From Streptomyces novaecaesareae (GTDB lineage Bacteria > Actinomycetota > Actinomycetes > Streptomycetales > Streptomycetaceae), in assembly GCF_000716875.1 (NCBI RefSeq), contig NZ_JNWQ01000113.1, positions 1-17,697 on the forward strand: a DNA stretch of 17,697 nt, in the 5' to 3' direction. Numbering within the stretch: the stretch's first letter is position 1; each line of letters begins with the position of its first letter. The translations under genes were made by a program, and so were the position numbers. The notes under the pieces were generated by a model. The model saw nothing but the letters and a program-made list of their open reading frames with translations. It searched no databases and was not told the origin of the DNA. Below are positions 1 to 7,513 of this stretch, piece by piece.

Positions 1-511
1 CGTCGCGGGTGGCGGCGCGGCGCACGGCCCAGGGCAGGACGAACCACAGTGTGGCGAAGATCAGCGCGATGACGCAGGTGATCGGTACCGCGACGGCCGC
101 ACCCAGGACGACGTCCAGGACCAGCAGCACGGCGCCGGTCAGCGCGCAGGCGAGCAGCAGCAGGCCCGCCTGGGCGATGCGGGCGGAGACGTCGACGATG
201 CGGGCCTTGCCGGGGTGGCGGAACAGGCCGCGGTGCAGGGCGACGGGGGTGGCCAGGACGGTGGCGGCGACGACGCTCAGCAGCAGGGTGGCGACGTAGA
301 TGTCCTGCTGGGCGTCGGTGAGTTCGGAAAAGCGCGGGGTGAAGGCGACGCCGAGGAGGAAGGCGAAGACGATCTGCACGCCGGTCTGCAGCACCCGCAG
401 TTCCTGCAGCAGCTCCACCAGGCGCCGGTCGGCCCGGACGGCGGGGTTCTCCCAGCCGGGCGGGGGCACGGGGGAGGGCGGCGGGGAGTCGGGGGGCGGT
501 GTGCCGGTCAT
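1..511 (-). CDS. DUF6328 family integral membrane protein (3' end cut by window)
   Basis: Reading the minus strand from the ATG at 511 gives 170 codons that run off the left edge. The N-terminus is proline-rich (about residues 5-19). It is followed by a charged helix (residues 27-41) and four hydrophobic segments, at about 42-60, 71-93, 110-132 and 136-160, ending in a basic tail. This four-helix layout, with the LLQELRV-LQTGVQI stretch before the first helix, is what I know as DUF6328, a family of unknown function in the actinobacterial membrane. Nearly the whole protein is probably present, since family members are about 150-180 residues. It lies 45 bp downstream of the marR gene on the same strand and could be co-transcribed with it. 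No convincing Shine-Dalgarno precedes the ATG. The family call comes from recall; the membrane topology is visible in the sequence. Confidence 0.75.
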   Translation of the reverse strand, partial: MTGTPPPDSPPPSPVPPPGWENPAVRADRRLVELLQELRVLQTGVQIVFAFLLGVAFTPRFSELTDAQQDIYVATLLLSVVAATVLATPVALHRGLFRHPGKARIVDVSARIAQAGLLLLACALTGAVLLVLDVVLGAAVAVPITCVIALIFATLWFVLPWAVRRAATRD

Positions 512-556
512 GGGTCACATTGTCGTCGGCCCCGGGGCGGTGGGCGCGGACGGTGG

Positions 557-1105
557 TCAGGCGGATGTCGGCGTCGCGCCGTCCAGGCGCTCCTGCCAGG
601 CGGTGAGCAGGGCCTGCAGGGCTGCGGCCTCCTCGGGGGCCAGGTGGGCGAGCAGGCGGTGTTCGTTGCGGATGTGGGCGGTGAACGCCTCGTCGATCAG
701 GTGCCGGCCGGCGTCGGTGAGGGCGACCACGCGCCCGCGCCGGTCGTCCTCGGCAAGGCGGCGGGTGACCAGCCCGGCGCGTTCCAGGCGGTCGATCCGC
801 TTGGTCATCGCGCCGGTGGTGACCATGGTGTGGGCGGCCAGCTCGCCCGGGGCCCGCTCGTACGGGGCGCCGGCGCGGCGCAGCGCGGCGAGCACGTCGA
901 ACTCGCCTTCGCCCAGGCCGTAGCGCTGGTAGAGGAGGGTGAGTTCGGCGCTCAGGCGGGCGGCGAGGCGGTGCAGGCGGCCGATGACGGCCAGCGGGGA
1001 GACGTCGAGGTCGGGACGTTCGCGCCGCCATGCGGCCTGGATCTGGGCGACGTGGTCGCCGTGCCGGCCCGGGGGCTGCTCGGGGGGCTGCTCGGAGTGC
1101 TCCAT
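557..1105 (-). CDS. MarR family winged-helix transcriptional regulator
   Basis: A 182-residue dimeric DNA-binding repressor type. Residues 68-92 carry helices of the winged HTH, residues about 94-113 hold the recognition helix (MVTTGAMTKRIDRLERAGLV), and residues 115-130 form the wing, with the family-typical D-R-R basic turn followed by LT-AG. The frame is open further upstream, to 1216, but that would overlap the divergent exporter and the operators, so the ATG at 1105 is preferred. No Shine-Dalgarno precedes it, and a TAGACT -10-like box lies 7 nt before the ATG, so the transcript is probably leaderless. It is divergent from the EamA exporter. In such pairs the MarR protein usually represses both genes and is released by a small ligand. 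The ligand is unknown here. Confidence 0.93.
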   Translation of the reverse strand: MEHSEQPPEQPPGRHGDHVAQIQAAWRRERPDLDVSPLAVIGRLHRLAARLSAELTLLYQRYGLGEGEFDVLAALRRAGAPYERAPGELAAHTMVTTGAMTKRIDRLERAGLVTRRLAEDDRRGRVVALTDAGRHLIDEAFTAHIRNEHRLLAHLAPEEAAALQALLTAWQERLDGATPTSA

Positions 1106-1112
1106 GGCGCCC

Positions 1113-1161
1113 AGTCTAGCGCGGGTAGCTTCCTGGGAAGCTATATTGTCTTCCATGGAAG
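1113..1161. promoter_or_regulatory. Divergent promoter with two MarR-type palindromic operators
   Basis: Operator O1 is at 1126-1143: TAGCTTCC-TG-GGAAGCTA, with perfect 8-bp arms. Operator O2 is at 1150-1161: CTTCCATGGAAG, a perfect 12-bp palindrome that contains the exporter start codon. The shared core CTTCC-NN-GGAAG recurs with a 21-bp offset, two helical turns, so two dimers would bind the same face. A TATATT box (1142-1147) lies 7 nt before the exporter ATG. On the other strand TAGACT (1118-1113) lies 7 nt before the marR ATG. O1 overlaps the exporter -10 box and O2 covers its likely start point, which fits steric repression. No good -35 is evident. Protein binding is inference. Confidence 0.75.
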
Positions 1162-2192
1162 CCAATGCGCGCTGGGTGCTGCCGACCGCCCTCGCCCCGC
1201 TCGCCTGGGGCGCCAACTACCACATCACCCACGCCTACCTGCCCGCCGACCACCCGCTGTGGGGCGCGGTGCTGCGCGCCCTGCCCGCCGGCCTGCTGCT
1301 GCTCGCCCTGGCCCGCCGCCGCCCGCACGGCCCCTGGTGGTGGCGCAGCGCGCTGCTCGGCCTGCTCAACACCGCCGTCTTCTTCGTCCTGCTCTACCTC
1401 GCCTCCCAGCTGCTGCCCACCAGCGCCGCCGCCACCGTCATGGCCGCCTCCCCGCTCGCGATGCTCCTCACCGCCTGGGCACTGGCCCACCGGCGCCCGC
1501 ACCGCGCCCACCTGGCCGGGGCGGTGGTGGGCCTGGCCGGGGTCGCACTGACCCTGCTCGGCACGGGCGGCGCGATCGGCTGGCGGGGCCTGGCGGCCTC
1601 GGCGGCCGCGATGCTGGTCTCCTCCGTCGGCTACGTGCTCGCCGCCCGCTGGCGCGAGGGCGCCGACCCGCTGGCCGCCGCCTCCTGGCAGCTGACCGCC
1701 GGCGGCCTGATGCTGCTGCCCCTGGCCGCCGCCGCCGAGGGCGCGCCCCCGCCGATGGACACCCCCACCCTGCTCGCCTTCGGCTACACCACCCTGATCG
1801 CCACCGCACTCGCCTTCACCTGCTGGTTCGCCGGGCTGCGCCACCTGCCGGCCGGCACGGTGGGCCTGCTCGGACTGCTCAACCCGCTGGCCGGCGTGCT
1901 GCTGGGCACCGTGCTGGACGGGGACGCCTTCGGGGCGCGCCAGGGGGCGGGCCTGGCGCTGGTGACGGCCGGGATCCTCCTCGGCCTGCCCCGCCGCCGG
2001 GCCGCGCATCCCGGGGCCGCGCATCCCGGGGCCGCCGAGCCCGCCCGGGCCGCGCATCCCGGGGCCGCGCATCCCGGGGCCGCGCATCCCGGGGCCGCCG
2101 AGCCCGCCCGGGCCGCGGACCCTGCCCGGGCCGCGGACCCTGCCCGGGCCGCGGACCCTGCCCAGGCCAAGGGGAGCGCGCTTGCCCCGTGA
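1155..2192 (+). CDS. EamA/DMT-family transporter (probable drug/metabolite exporter)
   Basis: A 345-residue inner-membrane protein with two EamA repeats (about residues 10-135 and 150-285), roughly ten hydrophobic helices, and the family feature of a WGANYH-type motif in the first helix. Substrates of this family are small molecules moved by proton exchange, and the actual substrate cannot be read here. The ATG at 1155 lies inside a palindromic operator, with a -10-like box 7 nt upstream and no close Shine-Dalgarno, which suggests a leaderless mRNA. The last 60 or so residues are not EamA sequence but low-complexity repeats of AAHPG and AADPAR/AAEPAR, probably a disordered cytoplasmic tail produced by slippage. 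The stop codon overlaps the GTG of the next gene, so translation is probably coupled. Regulation by the divergent MarR protein is likely. Confidence 0.93.
   Translation: MEANARWVLPTALAPLAWGANYHITHAYLPADHPLWGAVLRALPAGLLLLALARRRPHGPWWWRSALLGLLNTAVFFVLLYLASQLLPTSAAATVMAASPLAMLLTAWALAHRRPHRAHLAGAVVGLAGVALTLLGTGGAIGWRGLAASAAAMLVSSVGYVLAARWREGADPLAAASWQLTAGGLMLLPLAAAAEGAPPPMDTPTLLAFGYTTLIATALAFTCWFAGLRHLPAGTVGLLGLLNPLAGVLLGTVLDGDAFGARQGAGLALVTAGILLGLPRRRAAHPGAAHPGAAEPARAAHPGAAHPGAAHPGAAEPARAADPARAADPARAADPAQAKGSALAP
2001..2165 (+). repeat. In-frame minisatellite at the 3' end of the EamA gene
   Basis: Two interleaved tandem units: a 15-bp unit GCCGCGCATCCCGGG (five copies, at 2001-2030 and 2049-2093) and an 18-bp unit of the form GCCGCNGANCCNGCCCGG (2031-2048, 2094-2111, 2112-2129, 2130-2147, 2148-2165). 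All copies keep the reading frame and encode AAHPG and AA(E/D)PAR. The near-perfect copies indicate recent replication slippage. Confidence 0.95.
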
Positions 2193-2770
2193 CCGGTCCG
2201 CGTGATCTGCTGGCGCCGGCATCGCGTGCCGGTGACGGACTGCGTCAGGCATGGAGGTGCGGAACCGAAGGGACCCGCCACCCGTTGGCCTCCCCCGACA
2301 ACGGCCGTACGGCCGCCCTCAGTCTTCAACTCTCCCGCGCCCACCAGGACTTGCGACGCCGCCTCACCGACGTGCGCACCAACCTCGGCCGCCGCCCGGA
2401 CGACGACACGCTCCTCACCCACTGCCTGGCCTTCTGCACCGCCCTGACCAACCACCACCAGGGCGAGGACGACGGCCTCTTCGCCCAACTCCTGCACGAA
2501 CACCCGGACTTGGCGCCGACCATCGCCAAACTCGTCGAGGACCACGGCTTCATCGCCGCCATCCTCACCCGCGTCCGCGACCTCGCCCAGCAGGCCGCCA
2601 CCGGATCACAGGATGCCGACCCGGAGACGATCGGGCGCGAACTCGACGGCCTGGCCGCCATCATGGAGTCCCACTTCGGCTACGAGGAACGGGCCATCGC
2701 CGCCGCCCTCGACGCCGGCGTCGCCGACGACGGCTGGTCCGAGCCCGTGCTGCGCTTCACGGCGCCGTAA
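2189..2770 (+). CDS. Hemerythrin-like (HHE) domain protein
   Basis: A 193-residue predicted cytosolic four-helix bundle with a full set of metal ligands of the hemerythrin/HHE type: H52, the H89/H90-to-E93 motif, H119 and H162-x3-E166. Such domains bind a di-iron centre and sense or store oxygen, NO or peroxide; which of these applies here is unknown. The GTG start at 2189 was chosen because it overlaps the EamA stop (GTGA), has AAGGGGAG 12 nt upstream, and gives an N-terminus (TGPRDLL, then GTRHPLASPDNGRTAAL) that looks like the family. A TTG at 2285 is the alternative. The gene is translationally coupled to the exporter and so probably belongs to the same MarR-controlled transcript. Its stop codon lies inside the first copy of a 15-bp tandem repeat. 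Confidence 0.82.
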   Translation: MTGPRDLLAPASRAGDGLRQAWRCGTEGTRHPLASPDNGRTAALSLQLSRAHQDLRRRLTDVRTNLGRRPDDDTLLTHCLAFCTALTNHHQGEDDGLFAQLLHEHPDLAPTIAKLVEDHGFIAAILTRVRDLAQQAATGSQDADPETIGRELDGLAAIMESHFGYEERAIAAALDAGVADDGWSEPVLRFTAP

Positions 2771-2850
2771 AACCCGGCGCCGTAAAACCCGGCGCCGTAA
2801 AACCCGGCGCCGTAAAACCCGGCGCCGTAAAACCCGGCGCCGTAAAACCC
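2761..2850 (+). repeat. 15-bp x 6 tandem repeat containing the stop codon
   Basis: Six perfect copies of GGCGCCGTAAAACCC. The hemerythrin gene terminates at the TAA of copy 1 (2768-2770). Because the unit is 15 bp, every further copy repeats the same TAA in frame. Each unit holds the palindrome GGCGCC. The array ends about 25 bp before the putative promoter of the EF-G leader. There is no spacer variation, so it is not a CRISPR array. Confidence 0.97.
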
Positions 2851-2875
2851 GTCGCCCCGCCGGGCCCGCCTTCCC

Positions 2876-2881
2876 TACACT
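2876..2881 (+). promoter_or_regulatory. Possible -10 box of the EF-G-paralogue leader transcript
   Basis: TACACT matches the actinobacterial TANNNT pattern and lies in the only plausible position between the repeat array and the upstream ORF. No clear -35 is seen, so this is a weak call. Confidence 0.25.
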
Positions 2882-2943
2882 CGCCAACGCAGCCGCGCCC
2901 CACCGTGCGCGGCCACCGTGCCGACGAACGACGAACGAGACGA

Positions 2944-3175
2944 GAGAGGGGGTGAGCGGCCGTGCCGAAGCAGAGCGCCGCCGCCCCCTCTCCCGCGTCG
3001 CGGTACGAGGTGATCCTGGTGTCCCCGCCCTTCCGGTGCCCGCTGCGCGGCCGGCACCGGAGCAGTGCTGCCTGACGCCGTTGGCCCGAAGGGCCGTGCA
3101 CACCAACACATCCGGCTGATCGTCAGCACCGGCGAAATCGCGCGCCAACCCCGTAGAAAACTGCCTCGAAAGGCA
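2944..3175 (+). promoter_or_regulatory. Candidate translation-attenuation leader of the EF-G paralogue
   Basis: Four potential RNA pairings surround a short upstream ORF. (1) GAGAGGGGG at 2944-2952, the likely Shine-Dalgarno of the upstream ORF, is complementary to CCCCCTCTC at 2984-2992 inside it. (2) CCGGTGCC (3033-3040) pairs with GGCACCGG (3053-3060) near the end of the upstream ORF. (3) GGCCC-GAA-GGGCC lies at 3083-3095. (4) TGCCT-CGAA-AGGCA at 3162-3175 encloses the AAAGG Shine-Dalgarno of the main gene. Ribosome stalling on the upstream ORF could change which hairpins form. The pairings are visible; the regulatory role is inference. Confidence 0.45.
2962..3075 (+). CDS. Upstream ORF / putative leader peptide (37 codons)
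   Basis: A GTG at 2962 follows GAGAGAGGGGG with a 9-nt gap and opens 37 codons ending in TGA at 3073-3075. The peptide begins PKQSAAAPSP, contains RYEVILVSPPF, and ends in an arginine-rich tail (RCPLRGRHRSSAA). It lies alone in a 330-bp gap before the EF-G paralogue, with a hairpin spanning its last codons. Leader peptides in front of genes that act on the ribosome commonly sense slowed translation. I do not recognise this peptide. It may be a chance ORF, since GC-rich DNA is often open. Confidence 0.4.
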   Translation: MPKQSAAAPSPASRYEVILVSPPFRCPLRGRHRSSAA

Positions 3176-3183
3176 CCCGGGCC

Positions 3184-5346
3184 ATGCGCACCACCACCAG
3201 CACCACCACCAGCACCACCACCAGCACCACCACCAGCGCCACCACCAGCGCCACCACCAGCATTTCCGCCGTCCGCAACCTCGGCATCCTCGCCCACGTC
3301 GACGCCGGCAAGACCACCGTCACCGAACGGATCCTCTACCTCACCGGCATCACCCACAAGCGCGGCGAGGTCCACGACGGCACCACCGTCACCGACTTCG
3401 ACTCCCAGGAACGCGACCGCGGCATCACCATCTTCGCCGCCGCCGTCAGCTGCGCATGGGCCGGGCACCGGATCAACCTCATCGACACCCCCGGCCACGT
3501 CGACTTCGCCGACGAGGTCGAACGCTCGCTGCGCGTCCTGGACGGCGCCATCGCGGTCTTCGACGCGGTCGCCGGCGTCGAGCCGCAGAGCGAGTCCGTG
3601 TGGCGCCAGGCCGAACGCCACGGCGTGCCCCGCATCGCGTTCGTCAACAAGCTCGACCGCGCCGGCGCCGACCTGGACGCCGCCGTCGCCTCCATCCGCG
3701 AGCGCCTGCACCCGCGCCCGCTGCCTGTCCAACTCCCCGTCGGCACCGAGGACTCGTTCACCGGCGTCGTTGACCTGCTGCGCCTGCGGGCCCTGACCTG
3801 GCACGACGACGGCACCCCGGCCGCCGAGGGCCCGGTGCCCGCCCACCTCGCCGAAACGGCCGCCCGGCGCCGGCGCGCCCTGGAGGAGGCCGTCGCCGAA
3901 CTGAACCCCGAAGCCCTGGAGGAGTTCTGCACCCACGGCACCGTCACCGCCGCCACCCTGGCCACCGCCCTGCGCGAACTCACCCGCACCGGCGAGGCCG
4001 TGGTGGTGCTGTGCGGCTCCGCCTACCGCAACCGCGGCATCGAACCGCTCCTGGACGCCGCCGTCGCCTACCTGCCCTCCCCGCTCGACGTCCCACCCGT
4101 GCGGGCCGCGAACGGGACCGCGAACGGGACCGCGAACGGGACCGCCGACGGGACCACCGACCGCACCCAGCAGCGCGACCCCGACCCCGAACAGCCCCTG
4201 ACCGCCCTGGCGTTCAAGGTCGTCGCGGCCCCCACCGGCCGCCTGACCTACCTGCGCCTGTACGCCGGCACCCTGCACAAGGGCGCGACCGTCCTCGACG
4301 CCGCCACCGGCCGCACCGAACGCATCGCCCGCATCCTGCGCGTGATGGCCGACAGCCACACCGAGACCGACCACGCCCGCGCCGGCGACATCGTCGCCGT
4401 CATCGGCCCCAAGGCCGCCCGCGTCGGCGCCACCCTGTGCGACCCCGACCACCCCATCCTCCTGGAGGCACCCGTGAGCGCCGAACCGGTCGTCACCGTC
4501 GCCGTCGAGGCCCGCCGCAGTGCCGACACCGACAAACTCGCCGCCGCCCTGGCCCGCCTGGCCGAGGAGGACCCCTCGCTGCGCCTGGCCACCGACCCCG
4601 AGAGCGGCCAGCGCACCCTGTCGGGCCTGGGCGAGCTGCACCTGGAGGTGGCGGTGGAGAGGGTGCGCCGCGACAGCGGCATCGAGGCGGTCACCGGAGC
4701 ACCGATGGTCGCGCTGCGCGAGGCCCTGGTCGAGGGCGTCACCGGCTTCGTGTACCGGCACGCCAAACAGGACGGCGGCGCGGGCCAGTTCGCCCACCTC
4801 GTCCTGGACGTCCAGCCGCTGCCGCAGGGCAGCGACGGGGAGTTCGCGTTCGCCTCGACCGTCACCGGCGGCCGGGTGCCGCGCGAGTACGTGCAGGCCG
4901 TCGAGGCCGGCTGCCGCGACGCCCTCGCCGAGGGGCCGCTCGGCGCCCACCCCGTCACCGGCGTCGCCGTCACCCTCACCGACGGAGCCACCCACCCCAA
5001 GGACTCCTCCGAGCTCGCCTTCCGCACCGCCGCCCGCCTCGGCGTGCGCGAGGCACTGCGGGCCTCGCGGATGCGGCTGCTGGAACCGGTCGCGGAGGTG
5101 ACGGTCACCGTGCCCGAGGACGCGCTCGGCACCGTCCTGGGCGACCTCGCCGCCCGCCGCGGCCACGTCCGGGCCACCACACCCGGACACGGCACCGGTA
5201 CGCAGGCGAGCGCCCAGGTGAGCGCGCTGGTGCCGCTGGCCGAACTGTTCGGCTACGCCAGCCGCCTGCGCAGCCGCACCCAGGGCCGCGGCACCTTCAC
5301 CACCCGCCCGGCCGGCTACGCCCCCGCACCGGTGAACGCCGGCTGA
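3184..5346 (+). CDS. fusA: Elongation factor G paralogue (translational GTPase)
   Basis: A 720-residue cytosolic GTPase that should act on the ribosome. The G-domain motifs are complete: AHVDAGKT (residues 37-44), RGITI (79-83), DTPGH (101-105), NKLD (155-158), and a GSA G5 motif. A G' subdomain, domain II, domain III ([10 protein letters not shown]), domain IV ([13 protein letters not shown], then [10 protein letters not shown]) and domain V (ending [18 protein letters not shown]) follow in EF-G order. The [23 protein letters not shown] region and the overall length fit EF-G rather than TetM-type protection proteins (about 640 residues). The ATG is preceded by GAAAGG with a 10-nt gap. It is not beside rpsL, rpsG or tuf, so it is a second copy rather than the housekeeping gene; the symbol is given for the family. 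Oddities are a (TTTS/ATTS)6 N-terminal tail and an ANGT repeat at the G/II linker. Possible roles are stress or antibiotic-tolerant translation or ribosome recycling. Confidence 0.9.
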   Translation: MRTTTSTTTSTTTSTTTSATTSATTSISAVRNLGILAHVDAGKTTVTERILYLTGITHKRGEVHDGTTVTDFDSQERDRGITIFAAAVSCAWAGHRINLIDTPGHVDFADEVERSLRVLDGAIAVFDAVAGVEPQSESVWRQAERHGVPRIAFVNKLDRAGADLDAAVASIRERLHPRPLPVQLPVGTEDSFTGVVDLLRLRALTWHDDGTPAAEGPVPAHLAETAARRRRALEEAVAELNPEALEEFCTHGTVTAATLATALRELTRTGEAVVVLCGSAYRNRGIEPLLDAAVAYLPSPLDVPPVRAANGTANGTANGTADGTTDRTQQRDPDPEQPLTALAFKVVAAPTGRLTYLRLYAGTLHKGATVLDAATGRTERIARILRVMADSHTETDHARAGDIVAVIGPKAARVGATLCDPDHPILLEAPVSAEPVVTVAVEARRSADTDKLAAALARLAEEDPSLRLATDPESGQRTLSGLGELHLEVAVERVRRDSGIEAVTGAPMVALREALVEGVTGFVYRHAKQDGGAGQFAHLVLDVQPLPQGSDGEFAFASTVTGGRVPREYVQAVEAGCRDALAEGPLGAHPVTGVAVTLTDGATHPKDSSELAFRTAARLGVREALRASRMRLLEPVAEVTVTVPEDALGTVLGDLAARRGHVRATTPGHGTGTQASAQVSALVPLAELFGYASRLRSRTQGRGTFTTRPAGYAPAPVNAG
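3190..3261 (+). repeat. 12-bp x 6 repeat encoding the N-terminal TTTS tail
   Basis: Four copies of ACCACCACCAGC followed by two of GCCACCACCAGC, in frame directly after codon 2 of the EF-G paralogue. They lengthen the normally 8-12-residue lead-in before the first beta strand to about 30 residues. Confidence 0.95.
4108..4155 (+). repeat. 12-bp x 4 repeat at the G-domain/domain II linker
   Basis: Three copies of GCGAACGGGACC and one of GCCGACGGGACC, encoding ANGT x3 and ADGT at residues 309-324 of the EF-G paralogue, in a surface linker where length change should be tolerated. Confidence 0.95.
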
Positions 5347-5400
5347 GCCCGCCGCCCGGCCCCGCCGGTGAACGCCGGCTGAGCCGGCTGCCCGGCCCCG
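5329..5400 (+). repeat. 36-bp tandem duplication containing the stop codon
   Basis: Two copies of a 36-bp unit (5329-5364 and 5365-5400) that differ only in a few bases around the CGCC/GGCT position. Copy 1 encodes the last residues of the EF-G paralogue and its TGA (5344-5346); copy 2 repeats the same end in frame downstream. Confidence 0.92.
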
Positions 5401-5422
5401 CCCTCCCAGGGCGGGGCCGGGC
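5390..5422. terminator. Strong bidirectional terminator hairpin
   Basis: A perfect 15-bp GC stem (5390-5404 with 5408-5422) with a 3-nt CCC loop, placed between the convergent EF-G paralogue and epimerase genes. No U tract, as is usual in actinomycetes. Confidence 0.85.
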
Positions 5423-5439
5423 GCCCGGGGCCGGGCCCG

Positions 5440-6360
<921 letters not shown>

Positions 6361-6383
6361 TGCCCGTCTCCTCCAGGGAAGTT

Positions 6384-6399
6384 GATGTCCTGCGACATC
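6384..6399. promoter_or_regulatory. Palindrome in the epimerase 5' region
   Basis: GATGTC-CTGC-GACATC, a perfect 6-bp inverted repeat 24 bp upstream of the epimerase ATG. Could be a regulator site or a leader hairpin. Confidence 0.4.
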
Positions 6400-6443
6400 C
6401 GCCACCCTGACCGCCCCGCACCCGGCGCGGCAGAGACCTCCCG

Positions 6444-6468
6444 ATCCAGGGACCACCGATCCCTGGAT
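6444..6468. promoter_or_regulatory. Inverted-repeat operator between epimerase and HTH regulator
   Basis: ATCCAGGGA-7 nt-TCCCTGGAT, perfect 9-bp arms, in the middle of the 139-bp divergent intergenic region. It is the best candidate for the site of the adjacent HTH regulator, controlling itself and the epimerase. Confidence 0.65.
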
Positions 6469-6499
6469 ACGGCCCGCCCCGCCGGGAGATGCTGGCGGC

Positions 6500-7345
6500 A
6501 TGATCGACCGAGCGGCACTGGCCGACTTCCTCACCCGCACCCGGGCCCGCCTCACCCCCGCCGACCTGGGCCTGCCGCCCGGGGCGCGCCGGCGCACCCC
6601 CGGCCTGCGGCGCGAGGAAGTCGCCCAGGTGGCGGGGCTGTCGGTGGACTACTACGCGCGGCTGGAACAACGGCGCGGGCCGCAGCCCTCACCGCAGCTG
6701 CTCGCCGCGCTGGCCCGGGCACTGCGGCTGAGCGAGGACGAGCGCGACCACCTCTTCCGCCTCGCCGGGCACGAACCGCCGCGCCGGCACGGGCCGCTGG
6801 GCCACGTGCGCCCCGGACTGCTGCTGATCCTGGACCGCCTGCACGACACACCCGCCCAGGTCGTCTCCGACCTCGGGGACGTCCTCGCGCAGAACCCGAT
6901 GGCCGCCGCCCTCTTCGGCGACCTCGGCGCACTGGCGCCGCAGCGGCGCAACCTGCTGCTGCGCTGGTTCACCGAGCCCGCAGCCCGGCAGCTCTTCCCG
7001 CCCGAGGACCACGAGGACCTCGCCCGCGCACACGTGGCGAACCTGCGCGCCGCCCGCTCCGCCCGCCCCGGCGACCGGCGCGCCGCCGAACTCCTGGAAC
7101 AACTCCTCGCAGGCGGAGGCGAGTTCGCCTCCTACTGGGAGCGCCACGAGGTCGCACAGCGCCGCAGCGGCCGCAAACGGGTACTCCACCCGGTGGTGGG
7201 GCCGCTGGAGCTGGAGTGCGAGGTCCTGGCCGCCGGCGGCCAGGACCAACTGCTGCTCGTCCACACCGCCGCGCCCGGCAGCGAGTCCGCCTCCCGCCTG
7301 GAACTGCTGCGCGTCGTCGGCGCCCAGACCCCCACCCCCGCCTGA
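6500..7345 (+). CDS. HTH regulator with MmyB-like ligand-binding domain
   Basis: 281 residues. The N-terminal XRE-type HTH holds the signature RRTPGLRREEVAQVAGLSVD and YYARLEQ-RGPQPS (about residues 31-64). The C-terminal part (about 100-275) is the MmyB-like domain, rich in hydrophobic and arginine residues, which in this family is thought to bind a hydrophobic ligand. The ATG at 6500 has GGGAG 11 nt upstream. These regulators usually control a divergent oxidoreductase gene, exactly the arrangement here with the epimerase, and a 9-bp-arm inverted repeat lies between the two. Ligand unknown. The IS200/IS605-type element is inserted downstream of it without disrupting the frame. Confidence 0.93.
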   Translation: MIDRAALADFLTRTRARLTPADLGLPPGARRRTPGLRREEVAQVAGLSVDYYARLEQRRGPQPSPQLLAALARALRLSEDERDHLFRLAGHEPPRRHGPLGHVRPGLLLILDRLHDTPAQVVSDLGDVLAQNPMAAALFGDLGALAPQRRNLLLRWFTEPAARQLFPPEDHEDLARAHVANLRAARSARPGDRRAAELLEQLLAGGGEFASYWERHEVAQRRSGRKRVLHPVVGPLELECEVLAAGGQDQLLLVHTAAPGSESASRLELLRVVGAQTPTPA

Positions 7346-7420
7346 GCCCCGCCGGTCCTCGGCCCCCGGTCCCGCCGTGCCGGGCCCCGCTGACCGTGGC
7401 CGGGTGGGCCGCAGCCGAGC

Positions 7421-7442
7421 GAATCCGGTGCATGTCCGGTTC
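7421..7442. other. Candidate left-end hairpin of the TnpB element
   Basis: GAA-T-CCGG, 7-nt loop, CCGG-TTC: seven base pairs with one unpaired T in the 5' arm, mirroring the bulged T of the right-end hairpin. A second small hairpin GGCCG-GTA-CGGCC follows at 7458-7470. Confidence 0.4.
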
Positions 7443-7513
7443 TTCAGGGCTGGGTTGGCCGGTACGGCCCGCAGCGCGGAGCGTTGTCAGTGACAGCGGG
7501 TAGGTTGACCGTC

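Noticed and set aside
1106..1216. Upstream start for the marR gene
   Set aside because: It would cross both operators and the exporter start; no ribosome site. ATG at 1105 fits the family length.
2001..2165. Repeats as a CRISPR-like array
   Set aside because: The units are contiguous, in frame and encode a low-complexity tail.
215..2188. Long plus-strand frame running into the hemerythrin gene
   Set aside because: It reads across the antisense of the marR gene and out of frame through EamA, with low-complexity glycine-rich sequence; only the part from 2189 is a gene.
2761..2850. Repeat array as a CRISPR or an iteron-type origin
   Set aside because: Units are 15 bp, adjacent and identical, without spacers. 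No replication gene or AT-rich region is beside it.
2875..5190. 771-codon minus-strand frame opposite EF-G
   Set aside because: Glycine/valine-rich shadow of a well-supported coding frame; no recognisable domain or ribosome site.
3184..5346. TetM/OtrA-type tetracycline resistance protein
   Set aside because: Length, switch-region sequence, the [11 protein letters not shown] stretch and domains IV-V fit EF-G better. A resistance role is not excluded but is not shown.
6361..6597. Upstream start for the epimerase
   Set aside because: It runs through the divergent regulatory region into the next gene; the ATG at 6360 has a strong ribosome site.
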